Shown here in pieces: positions 1 through 5,485 of a DNA stretch of 7,070 bases. Positions within the stretch are counted from its first letter, which is position 1. Every line of letters begins with the position of its first letter. This DNA comes from an uncultured Lachnospiraceae bacterium. GTDB lineage: Bacteria; Bacillota; Clostridia; Lachnospirales; Lachnospiraceae. A program made the translations under genes and the position numbers. Below the pieces are notes generated by a model. That model was not told the origin of the DNA and made no database searches. It saw only the letters and a list, made by a program, of their open reading frames with translations. The DNA lies in contig CACXFW010000226.1 in assembly GCA_902767065.1 (NCBI GenBank), positions 1-7,070 of the forward strand, written 5' to 3'.

Positions 1-70
1 AAGCGGTGAAACCGCTCTGTCCGCCCCCAGCGAAGAACACGAAGTGTTCTGAGCAATGGGGGTGCTGAAT
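1..70. repeat. Cluster of inverted repeats upstream of tgt
   Basis: Three perfect inverted repeats are packed into 70 bases. AGCGGT (2-7) pairs with ACCGCT (11-16) across a GAA loop. AGAACAC (34-40) pairs with GTGTTCT (44-50), again across GAA. CCCCCA (24-29) pairs with TGGGGG (57-62) and encloses the second hairpin through an internal loop. No T-run follows, so this is not a typical intrinsic terminator. It could be the structured 3' end of an upstream transcript, an extragenic palindromic repeat, or the tail of an upstream gene: two frames are open from the window edge, one to a TGA at 50-52 and the other to a TGA at 66-68. The window edge prevents a choice. The pairing is directly seen; the role is unknown. 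Confidence 0.55.
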
Positions 71-136
71 AGTTACTACAGCCTTTACAAATGTGCGGCG
101 CTCTTGGTACACTGAAAAGCAGATTTGCAAAGAACA

Positions 137-198
137 GCCAGATACCGTTCGAAAGTGCGAGTCTTGAGAGATGAAGCAGTTTTGATTACGGTATCGGC
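137..198 (+). other. Long-range stem-loop in the tgt leader
   Basis: GCC plus GATACCG (137-147, with A140 bulged) pairs with CGGTATC plus GGC (189-198), giving a 10-bp stem that closes a 41-base internal region. It lies 57 bases before the tgt start and there is no T-run after it. The same stretch is also open in the tgt reading frame from 73 to the tgt start apart from one TGA at 172-174. It includes a possible 27-residue ORF at 91-174, which has no convincing ribosome binding site. It may be a folded leader RNA, a copy of a dispersed repeat, or a decayed coding remnant. I do not recognise it as a known riboswitch; in particular I see no preQ1 aptamer signature. Confidence 0.35.
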
Positions 199-240
199 AA
201 CAGACCGGACAGAGTCAGATATGAACATAGGTTTATAGAT

Positions 241-259
241 GAGGAGAGAGATGAATTGA
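241..259 (+). promoter_or_regulatory. Ribosome binding site and TTG start of tgt with overlapping two-codon ORF
   Basis: GAGGAG at 241-246 sits nine bases before TTG at 256, which opens the tgt frame. No ATG or GTG in this frame gives a better start: the frame upstream has a TGA at 172-174 and no ATG after it, and the next in-frame ATG is at residue 32, inside conserved sequence. A closer ATG at 251 is out of frame and reads ATG-AAT-TGA, so its stop codon overlaps the TTG start (TTGA, 256-259). A ribosome loading on the ATG would terminate exactly at the tgt start. The TTG start is well supported; any regulatory role of the mini-ORF is inference. Confidence 0.75.
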
Positions 260-1404
260 GCGGAAAATACAAAGTGATTACCGTGGACGGAAGGGCAAAG
301 CGTGCGCATCTTGAGACCGTGCACGGATCGGTCGAGACACCGGTATTCATGAATGTCGGCACGGTGGCGGCGATCAAGGGAGCCGTGTCCACGGAGGACC
401 TTCGCCGGATCGGGACGCAGATCGAGCTGAGCAATACTTATCATCTTCATGTGAGGACCGGGGATGAAGCGATCAAAAAGCTGGGAGGACTACATCAGTT
501 TATGAACTGGGACCGTCCGATCCTGACCGATTCAGGGGGGTTTCAGGTGTTCTCCCTGGCATCTCTGAGAAAGATCCGGGAGGAAGGGGTTTCCTTTCAG
601 TCCCATATCGACGGGCACAGAATCTTCATGGGACCGGAAGAGAGCATGCGGATCCAGTCAAACCTGGCGTCCACGATCGCGATGGCATTTGACGAATGTC
701 CTTCCTCGAGGGCAGACCGGGACTATGTGCAGAATTCGGTAGACCGTACGACCCGCTGGCTTGAGCGGTGCAAGGCGGAAATGAACCGTCTGAACAGTCT
801 TCCGGATACGATTAACCCACAGCAGATGCTCTTCGGAATCAATCAGGGCGCGGTCTACGATGACATCCGGATCGAGCATGCGAAGAGAATCACGCAGCTT
901 GAGCTGGACGGATACGCTGTGGGCGGCCTTGCGGTGGGAGAGACACATGAGGAGATGTATCGTGTCCTGGATTCCACCGTACCGTATCTGCCCGTAGAAA
1001 AGCCTGTCTACCTGATGGGGGTTGGGACGCCGGTCAATATTGTGGAGGGCGTGTACCGCGGGGTTGATTTCTTTGACTGTGTCTATCCCTCGAGAAACGG
1101 AAGGCATGGGCACGCGTATACGCACAGAGGGAAGATCAACCTGAACAACGCCAGGTTTACCTATGACGAGGCTCCGATCGAGGAGGGCTGCGAGTGTCCT
1201 GCCTGCCAGAGTTTCTCCCGCGCATACATCCACCACCTGTTTAAGGCAAAGGAAATGCTCGGAATGCGGCTTCTTGTGCTTCACAATCTGTACTTCTACA
1301 ATCACCTGATGGAGGAGATCCGCTCCGCGATCGAAGAGCACCGTTATGAGAAATTCCGCGCAGAATGGATCGATGCTTATCAGTCCGGCGAAGTTTCTTC
1401 TTGA
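256..1404 (+). CDS. tgt: tRNA-guanine transglycosylase (queuine tRNA-ribosyltransferase)
   Basis: Cytoplasmic enzyme that exchanges guanine 34 in the anticodon of GUN tRNAs (Tyr, His, Asn, Asp) for a 7-deazaguanine base, the central step of queuosine modification. The 382 residues are a normal full length for the bacterial family. Visible signatures are DSGGFQ with Asp92 (general acid/base), FDCV with Asp274 (nucleophile), the GINQGA segment around 194-199, GGLAVGE at 223-229, and the zinc ligands Cys312, Cys314, Cys317 and His343. Base-pocket positions corresponding to Z. mobilis Cys158 and Val233 appear to be Cys148 (DEC) and Val227, as in preQ1-using enzymes rather than eukaryotic queuine enzymes. 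Some gut clostridial Tgts are known to use queuine, so substrate remains open. The start is TTG with GAGGAG nine bases upstream. yajC follows after 75 bases; the pairing is common, but queA is not in view. Confidence 0.97.
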   Translation: MSGKYKVITVDGRAKRAHLETVHGSVETPVFMNVGTVAAIKGAVSTEDLRRIGTQIELSNTYHLHVRTGDEAIKKLGGLHQFMNWDRPILTDSGGFQVFSLASLRKIREEGVSFQSHIDGHRIFMGPEESMRIQSNLASTIAMAFDECPSSRADRDYVQNSVDRTTRWLERCKAEMNRLNSLPDTINPQQMLFGINQGAVYDDIRIEHAKRITQLELDGYAVGGLAVGETHEEMYRVLDSTVPYLPVEKPVYLMGVGTPVNIVEGVYRGVDFFDCVYPSRNGRHGHAYTHRGKINLNNARFTYDEAPIEEGCECPACQSFSRAYIHHLFKAKEMLGMRLLVLHNLYFYNHLMEEIRSAIEEHRYEKFRAEWIDAYQSGEVSS

Positions 1405-1429
1405 ACAGAAGCATAAAGTTGTGTAGAAT
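1401..1429 (+). promoter_or_regulatory. Probable sigma-A-type promoter for yajC
   Basis: TTGAAC (1401-1406) and TAGAAT (1424-1429) are separated by exactly 17 bases. The -35 keeps the TTGA core and the -10 matches TATAAT at five of six positions. The -35 overlaps the tgt stop codon (1402-1404). Transcription would begin near 1436, giving a yajC leader of about 44 nt that contains AGGAGG. No terminator is visible between tgt and yajC, so read-through from tgt is also likely. This is a sequence match only. Confidence 0.4.
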
Positions 1430-1479
1430 GACAGAACAATCATACAACAGAAATCTATTTTTACAGGAGGAAACTACAG

Positions 1480-1845
1480 ATGAATCCAGTACTGTTGGAG
1501 GCTGGCGCAGCTGCCCAGTCCGGAGGGTTCGGCGGATCCGGAATGCTCATGATGATCGTCTACATGGTGATCATTTTCGGCGTGATGTATTTTCTTGCAA
1601 TCCGTCCGCAGAAGAAGGAACAGAAGCGGATGGCAGCGCTGATCAATTCCATGGAGGTCGGCGACACAGTCGTAACGAGCAGCGGTTTCTATGGAACCTT
1701 GATCCAGGTATCTGAGGAGGACTGCATCGTCGAATTCGGAAACAACAGAAACTGCCGCATCCCGATGCGCAAGTCTGCTATCGTTGAGGTTGAGAAAGCC
1801 TCCGACGGAATTGCGGATACGGCTCCGGCAGCAGAGAAGAAATGA
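1480..1845 (+). CDS. yajC: Preprotein translocase accessory subunit YajC
   Basis: Small single-span membrane protein that associates with the SecDF complex and the SecYEG translocon. The 121 residues show the full family layout: a short Gly/Ala-rich N-terminus, one transmembrane helix at about 22-40, the conserved IRPQKKEQKR motif right after it at 41-50, and a cytoplasmic domain with GDTVVTSSGFYG at 61-72. A low-complexity Ala/Glu/Lys tail closes the protein. AGGAGG at 1465-1470 lies nine bases before the ATG. In many clostridia yajC is followed by secD and secF. Here a terminator-like hairpin and an oppositely oriented regulator follow directly, so yajC is uncoupled from secDF unless those genes are elsewhere. 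Confidence 0.95.
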   Translation: MNPVLLEAGAAAQSGGFGGSGMLMMIVYMVIIFGVMYFLAIRPQKKEQKRMAALINSMEVGDTVVTSSGFYGTLIQVSEEDCIVEFGNNRNCRIPMRKSAIVEVEKASDGIADTAPAAEKK

Positions 1846-1857
1846 GGAAACAGGAGA

Positions 1858-1891
1858 AAAGAGGCTGCCGGATCAAACCGGCAGCCTCTTT
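1858..1891. terminator. Bidirectional intrinsic terminator between yajC and the Lrp-family gene
   Basis: AAAGAGGCTGCCGG (1858-1871) pairs perfectly with CCGGCAGCCTCTTT (1878-1891) across an ATCAAA loop, giving a 14-bp GC-rich stem. It starts 12 bases after the yajC stop, and ends one base before the stop codon of the convergent gene (1893-1895). Both sides supply a short U-tract: TTT then ATC on the plus strand, TTTTCTCC on the minus strand. It therefore probably ends both transcripts, more firmly the minus one. Confidence 0.85.
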
Positions 1892-1892
1892 A

Positions 1893-2372
1893 TCAGGTGA
1901 ACTGTTTCCTGCTGTCTGGCGGTTCCTCTTCAAACCCGGAAGAGTGAATGTTCTTCACGGTCCGGAGCACATAGTGCGTTCTGGTGAGGCGTACGCCGGG
2001 ATAATCCTTGATCCGGTTATGGATCTGCTCCAGATGGTCGCTGGACCTGCAGCAGATCTTCAGCATAAAATCGAACTCGCCGGTCAGGTAGTAGCAGGCA
2101 ATGATGTTTGGATCCATGTCAATGTGACGGATGAACTCATCGTTAAAACGGGGATGCTCCATGCCGATCTCCATCAGGACCGTAATGTCATTTCCAAGCC
2201 GGATGTCGTCGCAGATGACCGTGTAGGACTGAATCACTCCGGACTTTTCCATCTTCTTGATCCGTTCGATCACGGTTGAGACGGAAAGATGGATGGTTTT
2301 GCTGATCTCGGAGGCTGTCTGGCGGGCATTGGCCTTCAGTTCGGATAGAATCCGATAATCCAGGTTATCCAT
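1893..2372 (-). CDS. Lrp/AsnC-family transcriptional regulator
   Basis: DNA-binding protein of the feast/famine family, which typically assembles into octamers and senses amino acids. The 159 residues match the usual length. The N-terminus (MDNLDYRILSELKANAR) is the classic Lrp opening, followed by a helix-turn-helix at about 18-48 with SVSTVIERIKKMEKSGVI. A RAM ligand-binding domain spans about 63-140 and contains YYLTGEFDFML at 94-104, the conserved ligand-loop region. The last 15 or so residues (EEEPPDSRKQFT) form a polar tail. On the minus strand GAGG lies nine bases before the ATG. It is divergent from leuB-ilvD-ilvB and shares one intergenic region with it, which makes branched-chain amino acid genes its likeliest target. 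That role, the sensed ligand and whether it represses or activates are inference. I give no symbol because the family has many paralogues. Confidence 0.93.
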   Translation of the reverse strand: MDNLDYRILSELKANARQTASEISKTIHLSVSTVIERIKKMEKSGVIQSYTVICDDIRLGNDITVLMEIGMEHPRFNDEFIRHIDMDPNIIACYYLTGEFDFMLKICCRSSDHLEQIHNRIKDYPGVRLTRTHYVLRTVKNIHSSGFEEEPPDSRKQFT

Positions 2373-2400
2373 GAATGATTTCCTCGTGTTCCATGAGAGC

Positions 2401-2469
2401 CTGTTCAGAAATGACTTATGCTCACTGCCTGTTTTTCCTGCGAAATCTGCATAGGTGATTTCTGAACAG
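2401..2469. repeat. Long near-perfect palindrome in the leader of the Lrp-family gene
   Basis: CTGTTCAGAAAT (2401-2412) is the exact reverse complement of ATTTCTGAACAG (2458-2469). After one G-G mismatch the pairing continues from 2414-2421 to 2449-2456 with one T-G wobble, so 20 of 21 positions pair. The central 27 bases contain a further small TTTC/GAAA hairpin (2434-2437 with 2442-2445). If the minus-strand promoter at 2498-2506 is real, this palindrome sits wholly in the 5' leader of the regulator mRNA. Neither side carries a convincing T-run, so a terminator is unlikely. Terminal inverted repeats round a tiny core also suit a palindromic extragenic element or MITE; I saw no clear target-site duplication. 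Confidence 0.75.
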
Positions 2470-2497
2470 TTCCTAAGATTTTTGGAATTGCCACGCC

Positions 2498-2506
2498 ATT
2501 ATAACA
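2498..2506 (-). promoter_or_regulatory. Extended -10 promoter for the Lrp-family gene
   Basis: Read on the minus strand this is TGTTATAAT, a perfect TATAAT with the TGn extension. No good -35 is found at 16-18 bases, which is tolerable for an extended -10 promoter. Predicted start is near 2491, leaving a leader of about 119 nt that contains the palindrome at 2401-2469. Confidence 0.5.
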
Positions 2507-2509
2507 TAA

Positions 2510-2548
2510 ATATTCTGTTTGTGGTTGAATTAGCAAAAAATATATTCT
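2510..2548. promoter_or_regulatory. Candidate operator: direct repeat ATATTCT between divergent promoters
   Basis: ATATTCT occurs at 2510-2516 and again at 2542-2548, 32 bases apart, close to three helical turns and so on one face of the DNA. The right copy ends on the first base of the leuB -10, and the left copy begins four bases beyond the extended -10 of the regulator. The stretch 2535-2549 agrees with the E. coli Lrp consensus (YAGHAWATTWTDCTR) at 11 of 15 positions, a modest match in such AT-rich DNA. Binding by the adjacent Lrp-family protein is inference. Confidence 0.3.
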
Positions 2549-2553
2549 ATGAT
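2525..2553 (+). promoter_or_regulatory. Sigma-A-type promoter for leuB-ilvD-ilvB
   Basis: TTGAAT (2525-2530) and TATGAT (2548-2553) are separated by exactly 17 bases, and the spacer is AT-rich. Predicted start is near 2560, so the leuB leader is about 54 nt. That leader holds the ribosome binding site (AGGAGAGGG, 2597-2605) but no T-box, leader peptide or attenuator that I can see. This points to control at initiation. Confidence 0.55.
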
Positions 2554-2613
2554 AATCGGGACGCCTGAGGAAAACAAGGGCGCAGAATCAGTGATCAGGA
2601 GAGGGATTGCATC

Positions 2614-3717
2614 ATGGGTACAGAGAAGAGAAGCTACAGAGTTGGCGTGATTAAGGGCGACGGAATCGGACCGGAGATTGTCTCTCAGGCGGTGCGGGTT
2701 CTTGACCGCGCCGCGCAGGCATACGGTTTTTCACTGGAGTATGTTCCGATGCTGATGGGAGGATGTTCCATCGATCAGTATGGAATTCCCCTGACACAGG
2801 AGACGATCGACAAGGCAAGATCGTGCGACGCCGTCCTGATGGGATCCATCGGCGGCGATCCGAAGACAAGCCCCTGGTATCAGCTTGAGCCGTCGAAGCG
2901 GCCGGAAGCAGGACTTTTGGGGATCCGGAAGGCGCTCGGCCTGTTCGCCAATCTTCGGTTCTCCGTCCTGTATGAGGATCTGAAGGATGCATGCCCTCTC
3001 AGAGAGGATATCGCCGGAGAGGGGATCGATTTTGTCATCTTCCGCGAGCTGACCGGCGGACTGTATTTCGGAGAGAAGAAAACCGAAGTGGTGGACGGGG
3101 AGGAGAAGGCGACGGACGTTCTTTCTTACACGGAATCCGAGATCCGCAGGATCGCGAAGAAAGCGTTTGAGAGCGCACAGCTTAGAAGAAAGAAGCTGAC
3201 GCTTGTGGATAAGGCCAATGTTCTCGAAAGCTCCCGGCTCTGGAGGAAGGTTGTCTCACAGATGGCGGGGAATTACCCGGATGTGCAGGTTGATTACATG
3301 TATGTCGACAATGCGGCGATGCAGCTGGTCCGCAGGCCGTCTCAGTTTGACGTCGTCCTGACAGAGAATATGTTCGGCGACATTTTATCCGATGAGGCGT
3401 CCATGGTTGTCGGCTCCATCGGGATGCAGCCAAGCGCGTCCCTCGCGGAAGGCTCCTTCGGGCTGTATGAGCCAAGCCATGGAAGTGCGCCTGACATCGC
3501 CGGGAAGGACGCGGCGAATCCTCTGGCGACGATCCTGTCCGCTGCGTGTCTTCTGCGTTATTCTCTGGGAGAGACGAAGGCGGCGGATGCAATCGAGCGC
3601 GCGGTCATGGGAGTTTTGAAGCAATACCGCACGAAGGATCTGAAGGCGGACGGAGACGGTACGGAGTGTGTCGGCACCATCAGGATGGGCGGACTGGTTG
3701 CGGACGCGATAGAATAA
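2614..3717 (+). CDS. leuB: 3-isopropylmalate dehydrogenase
   Basis: Cytoplasmic NAD-dependent enzyme that oxidises and decarboxylates 3-isopropylmalate to 2-oxoisocaproate in leucine synthesis. The 367 residues are full length. It opens with GVIKGDGIGPEI (11-22). Substrate-binding Arg105 and Arg115 lie in GIRKALGLFANLRF, with Arg144 and Tyr151 in FRELTGGLYFGE. Lys200 is in LVDKANVL. The metal-binding aspartates appear to be Asp232, Asp256 and Asp260, the last two within NMFGDILSDEASM (252-264), the family signature. EPSHGSAPDIAGK (286-298) forms the cofactor-side loop and favours LeuB over isocitrate dehydrogenase. AGGAGAGGG precedes the ATG by eight bases. ilvD follows after 16 bases, so the two are almost certainly cotranscribed. 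leuA and leuCD are not in the window. Confidence 0.96.
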   Translation: MGTEKRSYRVGVIKGDGIGPEIVSQAVRVLDRAAQAYGFSLEYVPMLMGGCSIDQYGIPLTQETIDKARSCDAVLMGSIGGDPKTSPWYQLEPSKRPEAGLLGIRKALGLFANLRFSVLYEDLKDACPLREDIAGEGIDFVIFRELTGGLYFGEKKTEVVDGEEKATDVLSYTESEIRRIAKKAFESAQLRRKKLTLVDKANVLESSRLWRKVVSQMAGNYPDVQVDYMYVDNAAMQLVRRPSQFDVVLTENMFGDILSDEASMVVGSIGMQPSASLAEGSFGLYEPSHGSAPDIAGKDAANPLATILSAACLLRYSLGETKAADAIERAVMGVLKQYRTKDLKADGDGTECVGTIRMGGLVADAIE

Positions 3718-3733
3718 AGCGGAGGGATGAGAA

Positions 3734-5407
3734 ATGAAAAGTGATCAGGTTAAGACAGGGATCAAGCAGGCGCCGCACAGATCGTTGTTCAACGCGCTTG
3801 GCTTTACGCAGGAGGAAATGAAAAAGCCTCTGATCGGGATTGTCAGCTCTTACAACGAGATTGTTCCCGGCCATATGAATATCGATAAGATTGTGGACGC
3901 AGTCCGGATGGGCGTCGCGATGGCAGGCGGTGTCCCGCGCGTATTTCCGGCGATTGCGGTGTGTGACGGGATTGCCATGGGGCACGAGGGAATGAAGTAC
4001 TCCCTGGTTACCAGGGATCTGATCGCTGATTCGACGGAGTGCATGGCGAAGGCACATCAGTTTGACGCGCTGGTCATGGTACCGAATTGTGACAAGAATG
4101 TCCCGGGCCTTCTGATGGCGGCGGCCAGGATCAATATTCCGACGATCTTTGTTTCCGGCGGCCCGATGATGGCCGGCCACGTCTATGGGCGCAAGCGCTC
4201 CCTCAGCTCGATGTTTGAGGCCGTCGGCGAGTATACCGCCCACAGGATCACGGACGAACAGCTCCTGGAGTATGAGCGCAAGGTCTGCCCGACCTGCGGA
4301 AGCTGCAGCGGCATGTACACGGCCAACAGCATGAACTGCCTGACGGAAGCGCTCGGCATGGGCCTTGCGGGGAACGGGACGATTCCGGCTGTCTATTCGG
4401 ACCGCCTGCGTCTGGCGAAGAGTGCCGGCATGAAGATCATGGAGCTTCTGAGCAAGAATATCCGTCCGCGCGACATCATGACGAAAGAAGCGTTCATGAA
4501 CGCGCTGACGGTGGATATGGCACTGGGATGTTCGACCAATTCCATGCTTCATCTTCCGGCGATCGCGCACGAAGCAGGGATCGAGATCGACGTCGACATT
4601 GCGAACGAGGTATCGGAGCGCACGCCGAATCTGTGCCATCTGGCACCGGCCGGTCCCACCTATATGGAGGACCTGAATGAGGCGGGCGGCGTCTATGCCG
4701 TCATGAAGGAGCTGACAAAGAAGAATCTTCTCAATCTGGACTGCATGACCTGTACCGGCTGTACGGTCGGGGAGAATATCAAGGATGCGGTGAATCTGGA
4801 TTCCGAGGTTATCCGCCCTATAGAGAATCCTTATTCCGAAACAGGCGGACTTGCTGCCCTGAAGGGGAATCTCGCCCCGGATTCCGGTATTGTGAAGCGG
4901 TCCGCGGTGGTTCCGGAGATGATGGTGCATGAAGGCCCTGCCCGGGTATTTGACTGTGAGGAGGATGCGATCGAAGCGATCCTCGGCGGGAAGATCCGGG
5001 AAGGGGATGTGGTGGTAATCCGCTATGAAGGCCCCAAGGGAGGCCCCGGAATGAGAGAGATGCTCAATCCCACGAGCGCCATAGCGGGGATGGGACTGGG
5101 AAGTACGGTCGCCCTGATTACGGACGGAAGATTCTCCGGCGCATCCAGAGGCGCTTCGATCGGCCATGTCTCGCCGGAGGCGGCGGTGGGCGGACCCATC
5201 GCGCTGGTTGAGGAGGGAGACACCATCCTGATCAATATTCCGGAGCACCGGCTGGAGCTGAAGGTGGACGATGATGTGCTCGCGAAGAGAAGACTTGCCT
5301 GGAAACCGCGAAAGCCTAAGATCACGGACGGATATCTCGCACGCTATGCCGCACTGGTGACGTCCGGAAACAAAGGGGCCGTGCTGAAGGTTCCTCAGGA
5401 ATCATAA
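3734..5407 (+). CDS. ilvD: Dihydroxy-acid dehydratase
   Basis: Iron-sulfur enzyme that dehydrates 2,3-dihydroxy-isovalerate and 2,3-dihydroxy-3-methylvalerate to the keto acids that precede valine (and leucine) and isoleucine. The 557 residues are typical of the shorter bacterial form. Cluster ligands are expected at Cys77 ([12 protein letters not shown]), Cys119 (NCDKNVPG) and a Cys of [16 protein letters not shown] (185-200). [12 protein letters not shown] (119-130) and [12 protein letters not shown] (460-471) fit the two family signatures. I cannot tell a [2Fe-2S] from a [4Fe-4S] form from these motifs alone. GGAGGG at 3721-3726 lies seven bases before the ATG, and an out-of-frame ATG at 3727 stops after five codons. 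It lies 16 bases after leuB and 78 bases before ilvB. The reverse strand is open over most of the gene, which I read as a compositional shadow. Confidence 0.97.
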   Translation: MKSDQVKTGIKQAPHRSLFNALGFTQEEMKKPLIGIVSSYNEIVPGHMNIDKIVDAVRMGVAMAGGVPRVFPAIAVCDGIAMGHEGMKYSLVTRDLIADSTECMAKAHQFDALVMVPNCDKNVPGLLMAAARINIPTIFVSGGPMMAGHVYGRKRSLSSMFEAVGEYTAHRITDEQLLEYERKVCPTCGSCSGMYTANSMNCLTEALGMGLAGNGTIPAVYSDRLRLAKSAGMKIMELLSKNIRPRDIMTKEAFMNALTVDMALGCSTNSMLHLPAIAHEAGIEIDVDIANEVSERTPNLCHLAPAGPTYMEDLNEAGGVYAVMKELTKKNLLNLDCMTCTGCTVGENIKDAVNLDSEVIRPIENPYSETGGLAALKGNLAPDSGIVKRSAVVPEMMVHEGPARVFDCEEDAIEAILGGKIREGDVVVIRYEGPKGGPGMREMLNPTSAIAGMGLGSTVALITDGRFSGASRGASIGHVSPEAAVGGPIALVEEGDTILINIPEHRLELKVDDDVLAKRRLAWKPRKPKITDGYLARYAALVTSGNKGAVLKVPQES

Positions 5408-5421
5408 CAGAGAGGAACTCT

Positions 5422-5478
5422 GGCATCAGGACTTCGTCACCGGCGAATGCAGGTGACCTCATGCCGGTTCCCGGGAGG
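5422..5478 (+). promoter_or_regulatory. Candidate alternative RNA folds controlling the ilvB ribosome binding site
   Basis: Two hairpins compete for the same strand. Fold A pairs GGCATCAGG (5422-5430) with CCTCATGCC (5457-5465), eight pairs and one C-C mismatch, and encloses TCACC/GGTGA (5437-5441 with 5452-5456). Fold B pairs CCTC plus CCGG (5457-5460, 5464-5467) with CCGGGAGG (5471-5478) across a TTC loop and an ATG bulge, eight pairs that cover the whole GGGAGG ribosome binding site. A and B cannot coexist because both need 5457-5465. No T-run follows, so any effect would be on translation rather than termination. The pairings are seen; the switching is inference and GC-rich DNA can yield such pairs by chance. 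Confidence 0.3.
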
Positions 5479-5485
5479 AAAATGA

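Noticed and set aside
1..255. preQ1 riboswitch controlling tgt
   Set aside because: No compact preQ1 pseudoknot signature or terminator is visible, and the stems present are too far apart for that class.
658..1443. A 261-codon minus-strand frame opposite tgt
   Set aside because: It lies across intact tgt, has no recognisable domain, and its start lies in the tgt-yajC gap. Shadow.
1842..2279. A plus-strand frame overlapping the yajC stop and opposing the Lrp-family gene
   Set aside because: It reads through the terminator hairpin and is antisense to a clear Lrp/RAM protein. The ATGA overlap with yajC is coincidental.
2489..2505. TTGCCA followed by TATAAC on the plus strand as a leuB promoter
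   Set aside because: The two boxes are only six bases apart. TTGAAT-17-TATGAT at 2525-2553 is far better, and the TATAAT here is better read on the minus strand.
3680..5248. A 522-codon open frame on the minus strand opposite ilvD
   Set aside because: It mirrors a fully conserved ilvD frame. Its product is rich in Arg, His and Asp with no recognisable domain, and no ribosome binding site stands out. It is a compositional shadow.
5447..5485. A 12-codon ORF whose TGA abuts the ilvB ATG
   Set aside because: No ribosome binding site precedes its ATG and its product has only one branched-chain residue, so it does not look like an attenuation leader peptide. It does help fix the ilvB start.
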